Source: Plantago major
Lineage: Eukaryota; Streptophyta; Magnoliopsida; Lamiales; Plantaginaceae
Length of the DNA: 64,000 nt
Assembly (NCBI GenBank): GCA_026545765.1
Contig: CM048840.1
Location: 32,430,765 to 32,494,764 of the forward strand
Direction of reading: 5' to 3'
Shown: positions 34,739-45,569 of the stretch, in pieces
Layout: each line of letters opens with the position of its first letter
Position numbering within the stretch: the stretch's first letter is position 1
Translations under genes and position numbers: made by a program
The notes under the pieces: generated by a model
Told to the model about the DNA's origin: nothing
The model's input: only the letters and a program-made list of their open reading frames with translations
Databases searched by the model: none

Positions 34739-35627
34739 GGCTCTGTTTAGCAAAGGTAACTAGTAGCTGATTAGGTAGCTGAAAAGCTAGCTGATTTTAA
34801 CGTAGGTGTTTAGCAAATTAGCTAATAAGCTAACTCGTATTTTATAAAATGACATAAAAGGGCATTATTCTTATTTTTATTTTCTTTAACCTTTCTCATC
34901 GTATTATTAGTCTATATTTTTTTAAATAATAGTACATCACATTTTTGTCTAATTATTCTAATATATATTCAATGTACTTTTCACCACCACTTTAATAACA
35001 TCATTAAAAATTATCAAAAGTTGAAAGAAATGTTCGTTGAGCATTCTAACTTAGTAAGAAAAAAATTAGTAATTGTTGTGTACTACATGTATGCATTTTA
35101 AAGAGATGTGGATGCATTAATTCCTATGCTAGTTGCAACAAATACACAAAATGTATATCAAATGTTTCCAACAATATAAAATATAAGTCGAGAATTCTGA
35201 CCTTTCATGTGGTCTACAAAAAGAAAACGTAACCAAGCTAGATCATCACTTTCCCATATCAAAGCTGCAATATTATCACGAATTATATTCATCTCAGTAG
35301 ATGCTTCTCTTAAATTGTCACAGTTGGCGGCACTAGCGGTGTTAGGGAGACTCTCAAGAGCATTAAATATTGGATCATCTTCTGAGAGTAAATAATAATA
35401 AACCGTGGTTTTTCCTTTTTTCTAGTTTAGATCAGGGTTATTTTCGGAATTGAAAAGATAAGGAGCTTTTTTTTAAAAAAAAAAAAAAAAATAACTTGGG
35501 TAGCTTCTCAGACAGCTAGCTTGAAAGCTAGCTGATTTAAGAAGCTGCACGTTTACGTAACGAGCTTTTTATTAGTCAATGGTCAAGAAAAGCTCATGGA
35601 GCTGAAAAGCTAGTGGTAAAAATATCC
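34739..35627 (-). mobile_element. Internally deleted Harbinger derivative, 889 bp
   Basis: Flanked by TTA at 34736-34738 and 35628-35630. The left end GGCTCTGTTTAGC and the subterminal AGCTAGCTGATTT repeats match, in reverse complement, the right end of the element at 9034-13726; 34850-35395 corresponds to 13220-13690 and includes the 3' end of the transposase gene. The right end (GCTAGTGGTAAAAATATCC) matches the autonomous left end, but the terminal heptamer has decayed. The middle, including ORF1 and the catalytic core, is gone. Confidence 0.8.
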
Positions 35628-35814
35628 TTAGTGTAGTAATTAAGTATATCGAAAAATTACATATACCCCCATGTTAGATACCCTTGTCTCATCTGGGTAC
35701 CCGTTAGTGTAACAATTACATCCAGGTCCAAAAAGTTAATTTTTTGTTGACCAGCTTTAATTTATAGACAAACCAAACAGACCTTAGTTATTTTCTAACA
35801 TTTTCTAATTTGCC

Positions 35815-35971
35815 CCACACACGCGCGCACACACATATACATACGTGTATATACGTATATATACATACACGTATATTCGTATATATGTGTATACATATAT
35901 ATACATATAAACATATGTATATACGTGTATATCCGTATATATGTGTATACATATATACATACGTATATGTA

Positions 35972-36057
<86 letters not shown>
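35815..36057. repeat. Compound TA/CA/CGTA microsatellite
   Basis: Starts with CACACGCGCG, moves through TATACGTATATA-type interrupted units, and ends in about 85 bp of pure TA. Confidence 0.9.
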
Positions 36058-36060
<3 letters not shown>

Positions 36061-37697
36061 TGCTGGAATAATTTTTATTTCCAATAATAATTATTTGAAT
36101 TATTTGGTACTTCTCTTTTATAAACTTTTTTAAGGAATACATCTTGAACTATTTTTGTGTTTCGTTCAGCGTGTGTATGTATGTTCAAGCTTGCTCACGA
36201 GCATCCAAGTTAAATTAAGGGCCCTTAAATCAATAATTATTTTCTAAAAGAATATTTATTTTATTATTGTTATTTAATTAAGTACATGCTATACTAATAG
36301 GATTTTCAAATGCTAATATGTACATTTGTTTAACAAAATACATGAAAAAGCTATTGTACAAAATGATTTTTAGAAACAATACTTATATATAAAATGTACT
36401 ACATAGTGCTCGATACTCGGCCAACGTAATATATATTAACATGTATATACTTATAGTGAATGACACCAATTGCCGGATAATCACTTGAAAAATTCGAGCT
36501 AGAAGCCATAATTGAACTAGATAATTTTGTAGTGAAAAAATCTGAAATAAGGAGACAAAATGGCAAGTTTTGGTGTATAAATAGCCTCCTTTTAACTACT
36601 CAACGGCTACTTTTTTTAAAAATAACGGTCAGAAATCAATTACATTTAAGTATATACAAGTTCAGTTTTAATTACATCTAAGTCCACACGTGCATGGCAC
36701 GTGACATCGATAACTTAAGGCTGTTTGGCCATTCAGAAAAGCTGATAATTGAGCAGGGGTAGAAATGAGTTTTCCAGTTTTTAAATCGCCAAAAGTCAAA
36801 TTCGTGGGATTATATATAATTGATTTTTATCTAATTTGACCATACGTTATTCATTCTTAACGAAGTCTTATCCTGTAATTACGAAATCTAACAGGGGTCC
36901 ATATGTAATTTGCCCATAAGTGTATGGTTGAATTAGTAAGAAGCTAATAGGATAAAGATAGATAAATTGGAAATGGTGCTCGCTCGTTTTAAATGCATCC
37001 CCATAACTTGATGATGAATAAAATTGGGAAATAGCGAAATTGTAGTACTATACTGCTGCTGAAAGCAAGAGGTTCCTACTTCCTACGGCACAACATGGAC
37101 TCATAATTAATGAATACGTACTAACATGATAAGGTTCATCACTTACTTATACTACCAAACAAATACCAGTCCAGTCCACTAAAAGTCAACAAATTCATTC
37201 AGTTACCTTTCATCCGATGTAAACTTCAAAATTGCAATTATCAATAAGTATATCTTAATTATGATCTTTGACTACATATTAAGGACTAATAAATTAAAAA
37301 TACGCCAAAAATATTTTGATATTAACAAGTTTACTCTACAATTATCACTATGATATAGTTCTAGATGAGTGTGGCCATTTAGTATAATCGGTAGCGCTAT
37401 GTGTGGTGTGGATAAGAATTGCGCCGAGTGAGTAAAATTTTCTGTTTTTGGAAATGCCACACAATGTTTGAAATATCGCGTATCGCTTAACAAATGTGTT
37501 TATGTTGATTCCGAATAGGTGGTTCAAGGAGAATGTTGAGAATTGAACAATTTTTTAGGACCACGTCTTGTGACCAAAATCGTCCAACAACGATAACATT
37601 ACATCTTTACAAAAGAGATTTTTACAAAAATGAAGTGACCAGTGTCTTGTAAATCGTGTTGCATACCTTCAAATCAATTAATTTTGTTAGTGGTTAG
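36058..37697. other. Intergenic, nothing recognised
   Basis: AT-rich without supported coding or transposon ends. GGCTGTTTGGCCATTC near 36719 has the look of a hAT-type end, but no partner was found. Confidence 0.3.
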
Positions 37698-38009
37698 TGT
37701 GAGATGATATGAAAATCATCAAGAACTGAAAACCAAATTATATTGATCGAAAATGAATAGTTACAGGAATGAATGAATCAATCTCTGTTTCAGTTGTTCT
37801 TCAGCTTAAATAACCAATCTAACTAACTAAGTACAACTCTCATAGCTTCTGGTACAAGTCGCATTACTATTTAGTTCAACAGACAAAACGTAATATGAGA
37901 AACACGCTTTTCCTTCAAATGCTGAAATGTGCTTCTTCTTTTCTTCTTTGTTCTGCTGCTTCTTCAATCTTTTCTTCTGCATACTTGATCCATTGCTTTA
38001 AGCCTTACA
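37698..38009 (-). repeat. 3' LTR of the copia element
   Basis: 312 bp. Read on the minus strand it starts TGTAAGGCTTAAAGC, directly after the polypurine tract. Confidence 0.9.
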
Positions 38010-38025
38010 CCCCCCCCCCCCTCAA
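38010..38025 (-). other. Polypurine tract
   Basis: On the minus strand TTGAGGGGGGGGGGG precedes the 3' LTR. This is the plus-strand DNA primer site of the element. Confidence 0.8.
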
Positions 38026-41000
38026 GATGAGCATGGATTCATCATGTTCATCTTGGATACGAGATGCTGAAAAGGAATAGCTGAGAGTGGCTTAGTATAA
38101 ACATCAACATATTGCTGTGTATTTGATATATGAATGAGCTTGATTAATCCATCAGCTATCTTTTTCCCTGATTATGTGACAGTCAAGCTCTATATGTTTT
38201 GTCCTCTGGTGTTGAACAGGATTATGTGCAAGATGAAATGTTGAGAGATTATCAGAGTACAAGAGCACAGGTTTAGTTTGTGTAATTTGTAGTTCATCCA
38301 GGACATACTTGATCCATTGCGCCTCACATACAACATTTGCAGCTGCTCTATATTCAGCCTCTGTACTGGATCTACTAACAACCTGCTGCTTCTTTGACTT
38401 CCAACTGATAAGTATATCTCCAAGATAAAAACAATAACCTGTCACACTTCTCCTAGTGTCTACACAAGCACCCCAATCTGCATCTGAATATCCTTTAAGC
38501 TGAAGATCATTTGAGCTGCTATAGAAGAGACCTTGTCCTATTGTCCCTTTTAAATACCTGAGAATTCTATGAGCTGCACTAAGATGCACATCAGTAGGAC
38601 AACTCATAAATTGACTCAACATTTGTACACTAAAAGCAATGTCAGGTCTAGTAACTGTAAGATATAAAAGTCTCCCCACAAGAGTTCTGTAAACTTTTGC
38701 ATCTGTCAGTGGAGTTTCTGAATGTTTTGATAATTTAAGTTTACTATCCATTGGAGTTTTCTCTGGTTTGCAATCCAGATAAGAAGAATCTTTCAAAATG
38801 TCTATAGCATATTTTCTTTGACACAAATTAAGACCAGTTTCAGATCTGGCAACTTCAATTCCCAAAATATACTTCAAAACTCCAATATCTTTAATAGTAA
38901 ACTTATCATGCAGATAATATTTTACAGCTTTGATTTCATCAAGATCATTACCAGAAACAATAATATCATCAACATATATAAGCAAAATTGTAAAAGATTG
39001 ACCTGTTTGTTTAGTAAACAAAGAAAAATTTGCCACAGATTGTTTATAACCAAAAATAGAAAGTGAATCAGCCAGTTTCAGGAACCACTGTCTAGATGCT
39101 TGTTTAAGACCACAGAGACTCTTTTTGAGTTTGCAAACCTGAATACCATTACCATAACCTGGTGGTGGTTTCATATATACTTCTTCATCCAGGTCCCCAT
39201 GCAAAAATGCATTATTGACATCTAGCTGATGAATGTACCAATTCTTTGTTGTAGCAACAGATAATAAGATCTTCACAGTTGTTAGTTTAACCACAGGAGA
39301 AAAGGTGTTAAAATAGCCAAAACCTTCTTCTTGTGTGTATCCTTTAGCCACAAGTCTGGCTTTGTACCTGTCCAGACTGCCATCAACCTTGAGTTTAACT
39401 TTATAAACCCACTTACATCCTATAGTATGCTTGTCAGGTGGTATATCTGTAAGAATCCATGTGTGATTCTTTTATAAAGCCTCAAGCTCTTGTTGCATAG
39501 CATTTTGCCACTCAATATGCTTAACAGCCTCTTTATAATTTTTAGGTTCACTGATATAAGTAATTGAGGCTGTAAAACATTTATGCTGACTAGAAAGCAT
39601 ATCAGTAGATAAAAAATGATCTAAAGAATACAAAGAAGGAGCTTGAGTATTAAAACTAACAAAACAATTAGCATTAGCAGATGAATCATTATGAATTTTG
39701 AGAGAAGGAGGAACATGATATTGATATATATCTAAAACAGAAGATTGTTTCCTTACTCTAGTAGATCTTTTTACTCCAGTATGCACAGAATTATCTACTG
39801 AGTATGCAACCATGTCAGGTGAAAAAGAATTGTTCAGACTGGATTGTATATTTGTGTTCTGCATACTTGATCCACTAATGCCTGAAATATTAGTATGTAC
39901 ATTATGATTAGCTTGATCTTCTTCAGCAATGTTATGAGCTATATAAGTTGCAGGAGACAATAACAACTCAGGAGAGGAAGCAGGATTATAGAGATCAATA
40001 GGATCATTAATGATAGGATCAGATAAAACTGAAGTATCAGGAGATAAAAGTTTTGAATTGATTTTGAAAGGAAACTCATTTTCATAAAAAATTACATCTC
40101 TGGAAATAAAAACTTTATGAGTTGCTATATCCAGCAACTTATACCCTTTCATACCAATAGGATAGCTTAAAAACACACATTTATTTGCTCTTTATCAAAC
40201 TTAGTTCTTGAAGCAACCTATGTAGATTCATAACATAAACAACCAAAAATTATCATGACAGAGTAATCTGGAGATTTATTGTAAAGCATGGCATAAGGAC
40301 TACGGTTATGTAAAATAACTGTAGGAACACGATTGATAATATAAATAGCTGTACTAACAGCCTCAGTCCAAAACTTCATAGGAAGATGAGACTGAAACAA
40401 TAAAGAGCGAGTTACTTGTAACAAGTGTTGATGTTTGCGTTCTACTCGTCCATTTTGTTGTGGAGTATCAATACAAGAACACTGATGTATTATTCCATTA
40501 GCATCATAAAAATCCCTGAAAGAAAACTCAACTCCATTGTCAGAATGAATTGTTTTAATCTTAGTTTTAAACTGAGAAAGAATAAGTTGATAAAAATTCT
40601 GCAAATGTGTTCTTGTCTCAGATTTGTAACGCATAAAGAAAATCCAGGTGCAACGAGAATAATCATCAATAATTGTACGTAAGAAAATATCTTGCTCCAC
40701 TATAAGATTCCATTGAAAAAGGTCCCCATATATCAACATGTACAAGATCAAAAGACCCTGAGAAACAGATACACTTGAATGAAAAACAAGCTTCTTTTTC
40801 TTGGCATACTGACAAACATCACAAGGAAGAGCTGAATTACAAGGAGAAAGGTTCAAATGCTCAATACAATGAATTTTAGTCAATGGATAATGTCCTAATC
40901 TCAAATGCCACAAAACAGAAGGATGTACAGAAATGCTATCAACTTTTGCTACAGATGCAACATGAGAAGATATATTCAGTGGAAAATCTTGTTGTATATG

Positions 41001-41342
41001 TAAATGATAAAGTCCATCTTTATGCCCAGCATAACCAATCATTTTGTTGGACAACTTGTCCTGCAAAACACAATCATCTGCATCAAAAATAGCACGCAAA
41101 TTATTTTGAATACATAACTGTCGAATAGAAACCAAATCAAACTGGAACATGGGCACATATAGAGCATCTTTAAGAACAATATTAGAAGTTAATTTCACAG
41201 TACCAGTATTAATAGTTGTAGTAACATTTCCAGTTGGTAATTGTATAGATTTAGAAGTTAAATTAGGTGGAAAAGAATAAGAGTCAGTTGTACATAACAT
41301 GTGATCAGAAGCACCTGTATCCAATATCCGAACATTTTGCAT
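38026..41342 (-). pseudogene. Copia pol (protease, integrase, RT, RNase H), broken
   Basis: Protease DTGASDHM is at the start of 41342. Integrase has LWHLRLGH with the CDVCQYAK zinc knuckle, then IIDDYSR, IHSDNGVEF and QNGRVERKHQH supplying the D, D, E triad. After a linker, RT has QLDVNNAFLHGDL and LLIYVDDIIVSG, and RNase H has GYSDADWG and SSTEAEYRA. Breaks: in-frame stop at 40218-40220, frameshift near 40185-40195, in-frame stop at 39472-39474, and a frameshift near 38160-38170 in an A run, after which the true C-terminal segment continues in another frame toward 38030. The normal role is replication and integration of the element; this copy cannot make a full polyprotein. Confidence 0.85.
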
Positions 41343-41346
41343 AGTT

Positions 41347-42597
41347 TTAGAAGATAAAGCAACCTGTCCCCTGGATACCTGAATCCATTGTAGGAGAAGC
41401 TACAGCTTGTGCCACAGCAGCCACACCAACAGATGTAGATGCTTCACCTTTCTTATGAGCTTTGACAAACTCTACATACTGAGCAAACATATCATGATCA
41501 AAGAAATTAACAGAATCAGTATGAGATTCAATCTCAGAACCAGTATTAGTTAAAGCTGCATTGGCATGAGCTCTAGAATTGTTCCTGTGAGCCACAACTG
41601 TAGTTCCATTTCCTTGAGATTCATATTGTTGGTCAGCAGATCTATACACTTTAGGACCCTTCCAATTAGGAGGATATCCTATCAACTGATAACATCTGTC
41701 AATAGTATGACCCTGAAAGCCACAATGTTTACACTTTAGCACAGGACGTTTGCTCTCTCTATAATGAGCTGCATTAGCCACCATTGCTGAGTTAACATTG
41801 ATGTTATCATCTTGTTGATTGACCATCATAGCCATTGAGTCCATCGGAGACAATTGAAGACCTCTTTGACCTTCTTCTTGTTGCAGAATAGAATAAATCT
41901 TGGACAGAGTTGGTATAGGTGACATTAACAAGATCTGACTTCGAATAGCACTAAAAGAATCATTCAATCCCACCAAGAAAACCAGTATTGAATCCTTCTG
42001 CATTGTCACACTCAATTCTTGAGTCAAATCACAAGAGCATTTACCACACTTACAGCTAGGTAACGCCTTATAGTTGTAATACTCATCACAAAGAGTAGTA
42101 AATTGTGTATAGTAATCAGTAACAGATTGAGTTCCTTGCTTGATAGAACTGATTGCCTATTTCAATGAATACACTCTTGGCCCATCACTCTTCAAATAAC
42201 GCATTCGAAACTCATCCCACAAACCTCTTGCAGTGGTAACATAAACCAAAGAATTTATAATTTGTTGAGTACATGAATATGTCAACCAAGATAAAATCAA
42301 CGCATTAACCTTTTCCCAACCCTCAAACAAAAGTAAATTCTCAGGTGGTGGAGTAGGAATCGAACCATCAAGTAAGCCAAATTTACCTTTCACCTTTAAG
42401 GACATGTGCACAAATTTCGCCCAAGCTGTATAATTGGTTCCATCAAAAGTTTCAGCTATCACACGATTGCCAGCACTTTCATTTGGATGGATGAAATACG
42501 GAGATTGTGAATTATCAGTAGGACTGATAACTCTTGCAGCAACACCAGTTCCAGCCACACCGGCCACCGGAACACCAGAATCAACACGATCAGCCAT
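41347..42597 (-). pseudogene. Copia gag, broken
   Basis: The ATG at 42597 starts MADRVDSGVP; the capsid-like region has FDGTNYTAWAKFVHMSL and ARGLWDEFRMRYLKSDGP. An in-frame TAG at 42157-42159 follows SLK (probably a former Gln codon). The same frame continues to the CCHC-type knuckle CKHCGFQGHTIDRCYQ near 41740. It ends at 41347 because of one extra G in a G run near 41369-41372, which should otherwise lead into the protease. Confidence 0.8.
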
Positions 42598-42724
42598 TGT
42601 TGATCAATCAAAGAAAACGGTTATCTTAGAGAGAAACCAACAAACAAACAATCGATAAGAATCGATAACAACAATCAGAGAAGAAATGCGGAAGCAAAAT
42701 GGTCACAATTGATCGAATTTCACC

Positions 42725-42736
42725 ACGATGATACCA
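42725..42736 (-). other. Primer binding site (initiator tRNA-Met)
   Basis: Immediately after the 5' LTR the minus strand reads TGGTATCATCG; its first eight bases match the initiator methionine tRNA 3' end. Confidence 0.75.
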
Positions 42737-43056
42737 TGTGAGATGATATGAAAATCATCAAGAACTGAAAACCAAATTATATTGATCGAAAATGAATAGT
42801 TACAGGAATGAATGAATCAATCTCTGTTTCAGCTGTTCTTCAGCTTAAATAACTAATCTAACTAACTAAGTACAACTCTCATAGCTTCTGGTACAAGTCG
42901 CATTACTATTTAGTTCAACATACAAAATGTAATATGAGAAACACGCTTTTCCTTCAAATGCTGAAATGTGCTTCTTCTTTTCTTCTTTGTTCTGCTGCTT
43001 CTTCAATCTTTTCTTCTGCATACTTGATCCATTGATCCATTACTTTAAGCCTTACA
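42737..43056 (-). repeat. 5' LTR of the copia element
   Basis: 320 bp; eight bases longer than its partner because of a repeated ATTGATCC. Confidence 0.9.
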
Positions 43057-43569
43057 ATTAGTACTTTAGCACATGAGTCGAGCCCAAGTACTACCAGAAT
43101 ATATATTAGCTTCATAAAACACATAGAAAATGGCCATTTTTGTGCTAGTAAATGAGACAAATCTATAGGTAACTCTAATTAGTAGTACCTTTTAGTTTCT
43201 TTCAAATTAAAACATTATTCTTTTGGCCAGAATTCATGTATTACTATAGTTTTTTCGATATTAATATGTACAAATATTTTATGCAATTTAATCGGATTCA
43301 AATTAAATCTTGTAGAATGTAATTGAAAAAGACATATATAAAGGAAAGACTAAGTATAGTAAAAGGGAAGATTTTCCTAATCTATAGGAAAATTCGGTTT
43401 TCACAATAAAGAACCGGTCAGAAACACCACAAACCGGTCAATAGATTTTAGTATATAATTAACCCAAATAAACAATGCACTCTCACAAAAGCCATACCAC
43501 TCAATCATCTTTCTCTCTCTACAAAAACCATAGTGATAGAAACATGCATACCCCTCTCTCTCTCTCTCC

Positions 43570-43671
43570 ATGAGCGTAGCATTCATCGACGGACAGGCTG
43601 TGGAGGATTTCGTGAATGACATCGGCGATGGCGTTTTATCGAGTGACGAGCTACAGAAGCGATCCGGATAG
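43570..43671 (+). pseudogene. Possible captured gene fragment in the Mutator-like element
   Basis: A short ORF, MSVAFIDGQAVEDFVNDI onward, 33 residues, begins just after a CT-repeat leader typical of plant 5' UTRs and ends at TAG. Base composition is clearly more GC-rich than the surrounding element. The parent gene was not recognised. Its absence from copy 1 fits capture of host DNA, but it could also be chance. Confidence 0.35.
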
Positions 43672-44614
43672 CATGCTAATGGCCGATGTTCAGCGCGCTA
43701 GTGCCTAAATTGGTCGATCCATTCTTCTGCTTCTTGATTGGTAAATTTGCTATTCAACTTCATTTTGAATTCTTGTTCATCATGATCAGGCTTCTATATT
43801 AGTTTACAACTTTTACATTATTCTTGAGTTTCTGAAAGATGAATGGCATTATTAATTAGTAGGGCACGATGAATTTGTTATATGGTCACATGGTGCCTAT
43901 ATTTGTATTAATCGACTCGATGTTTGTTGTTGATGAAGATTTCAACTGTTTTCCGTTTTTCGTTGATTTTACAATCTGATATTTCCAGATCTGAAATTCG
44001 TACATTGAAAATCGAATCATTTCGCAGTCATGTTATCTAGTGATTTGTTATGGTATGAAGAGCTGGTGTTATAGTTTTAAGCATCATCGTTATAGTTTTA
44101 GCTTGTATTTAATGTTTCCGCCTGTTATTGTTTTAGCGCACATGTTATAGTTTCAAGACCTATTTTGTATTTTTAAGCAGCAACGTTAGTATTTTTAGCC
44201 TCTGGTGAAATATTTATGATTTGATTTTTTGTAAATGCTTTTTTATAATTTTAAGAGCCATTGTTATAGTTTTAAGAGGCACTGTTATGGTTTTAAGCAT
44301 CAATGTTACTGTTTTTAGCTTGTGTTGGATGTTCGTGCTTTGTTATAGTTTTAAGAGGCATTGTTATAGTTTTATGATACACTGTTACGATTTTAAGCAT
44401 TAATTTTACTGTATTTAGCTTATGTTGAATATATCTGCCTGTTATTGTTTTTAGCGCATATGTTATAGTTTTAAAAACTATTTTTGTAGTTTTAAGCATC
44501 AACGTTAGTGTTTTAGCTTATGAGAAATATTTATGATTTGACCTTTTACAAATGTTTTGTTATAATTTTAAGAGGCACTGATATGGTTTTATGTATCAGT
44601 GTTACTGTTTTTAG

Positions 44615-44692
44615 CTTGTGTTGCATATTCATATTTTTAGCTTGTGTTGCATATTCATATTTTTAGCTTGTGTTGCATATTCATACTTTGTT
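44615..44692. repeat. 26-bp tandem repeat, three units
   Basis: The unit TTTTAGCTTGTGTTGCATAT (followed by TCATAT) occurs three times in succession, inside copy 2 of the Mutator-like family only. Confidence 0.8.
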
Positions 44693-45569
44693 ATAGTTTT
44701 AAGATGCACTGTTATGGTTTTTAGCATCAATGTTATTGTTTTTAGATTGTGTTGCATGTTCCTTCTTTGTTTTTAAGACCAATGTGATAGTTTTGATGAG
44801 AGTTGTTATGGTTTTAACCCAGTTAGTAAATATTTTAAGCAGGTGTTGATGATAAGTCTCTCAAAGGTGTCATTGCAGTATTGAAGCAACAAGCACATAC
44901 AACAAAAAGGCAGGAAGCCGAAGTTCACCAACAAGTTTAATCGAAAAAAAATCTATTTTAACAACTCAGTTTGCATTTGCATAAAAGAAACACCGAATTA
45001 ACGTTTATTGTAATTTTTTTCCTATGAGAATAGATGTTTTAAAATATTTGGATGACTGAATGTTTCAATATTATAATGACTGAATGTTTCAAATAGCTTA
45101 TTTTAGGCTTGTTTATTGATGTTTTAATGGCATCCCTGAAATTTTTAAACTTGTTTAATGGTGGTTTAATGATATTAGATTGTCACTTAATTGAAACTAT
45201 AACAAGCCATCTTAAAACTATCATGTAGCTCCTTAAAACCATCACACCATATCTTAAAAAATTAACAAAAAAGGTTAAAACTGTAATTGAAACATACAAT
45301 ACCGACGCATTAAAACCATCACATCATCTTTTAAAACATTAACAAAATACGTTAAAATTGTAACTGAAACTTTCAATGCTAACAACTTAAAACCATAACA
45401 TAATCTATTAAAATCATAACGAAAAATGTGCGACTCTGAGGTTTTTTAAGAAACTCGGCCGGTCAGACCGTTAAAACCCAAAAATCGCAAAAAACCACAA
45501 AAAAAAACCTTGACTTTCCTATTTTTTTAAAGAAAATCTTACCTTTTTCAAGACTTTAGCTAAAGGAAA

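Larger units (their letters stand above)
37698..43056 (-). mobile_element. Ty1/copia LTR retrotransposon, complete but coding-dead
   Basis: LTRs of 312 bp (37698-38009) and 320 bp (42737-43056) begin TGTGAGATGATATG and end GCCTTACA on the plus strand. They differ by five substitutions and an 8-bp ATTGATCC duplication. Flanking pentamers GTTAG (37693-37697) and ATTAG (43057-43061) are a target duplication with one mismatch. The primer site and polypurine tract are in place. The order on the minus strand is gag, protease, integrase, reverse transcriptase, RNase H, as in copia. At least six lesions break the polyprotein. Short LTRs suggest the Ale/Retrofit group, not verified. Confidence 0.9.
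43348..45560 (+). mobile_element. Mutator-like non-autonomous element, copy 2 (2213 bp), possible Pack-MULE
   Basis: A perfect 9-bp duplication TAAAGGAAA flanks it (43339-43347 and 45561-45569). Termini GACTAAGTATAG and the complement GCTAAAGTCTTG are diverged inverted repeats that both run into AAGATTTTC. The body (44040-44840) repeats TTATAGTTTTAAGAGGC and the 3' part (45180-45430) holds TTAAAACTATAAC. This matches copy 1 at 13988. The 5' portion (43440-43740) does not match copy 1 and is GC-richer. Confidence 0.8.

Noticed and set aside
35788..36133. Tyr/Ile repeat ORFs on both strands
   Set aside because: Translation of the TA/CGTA microsatellite.
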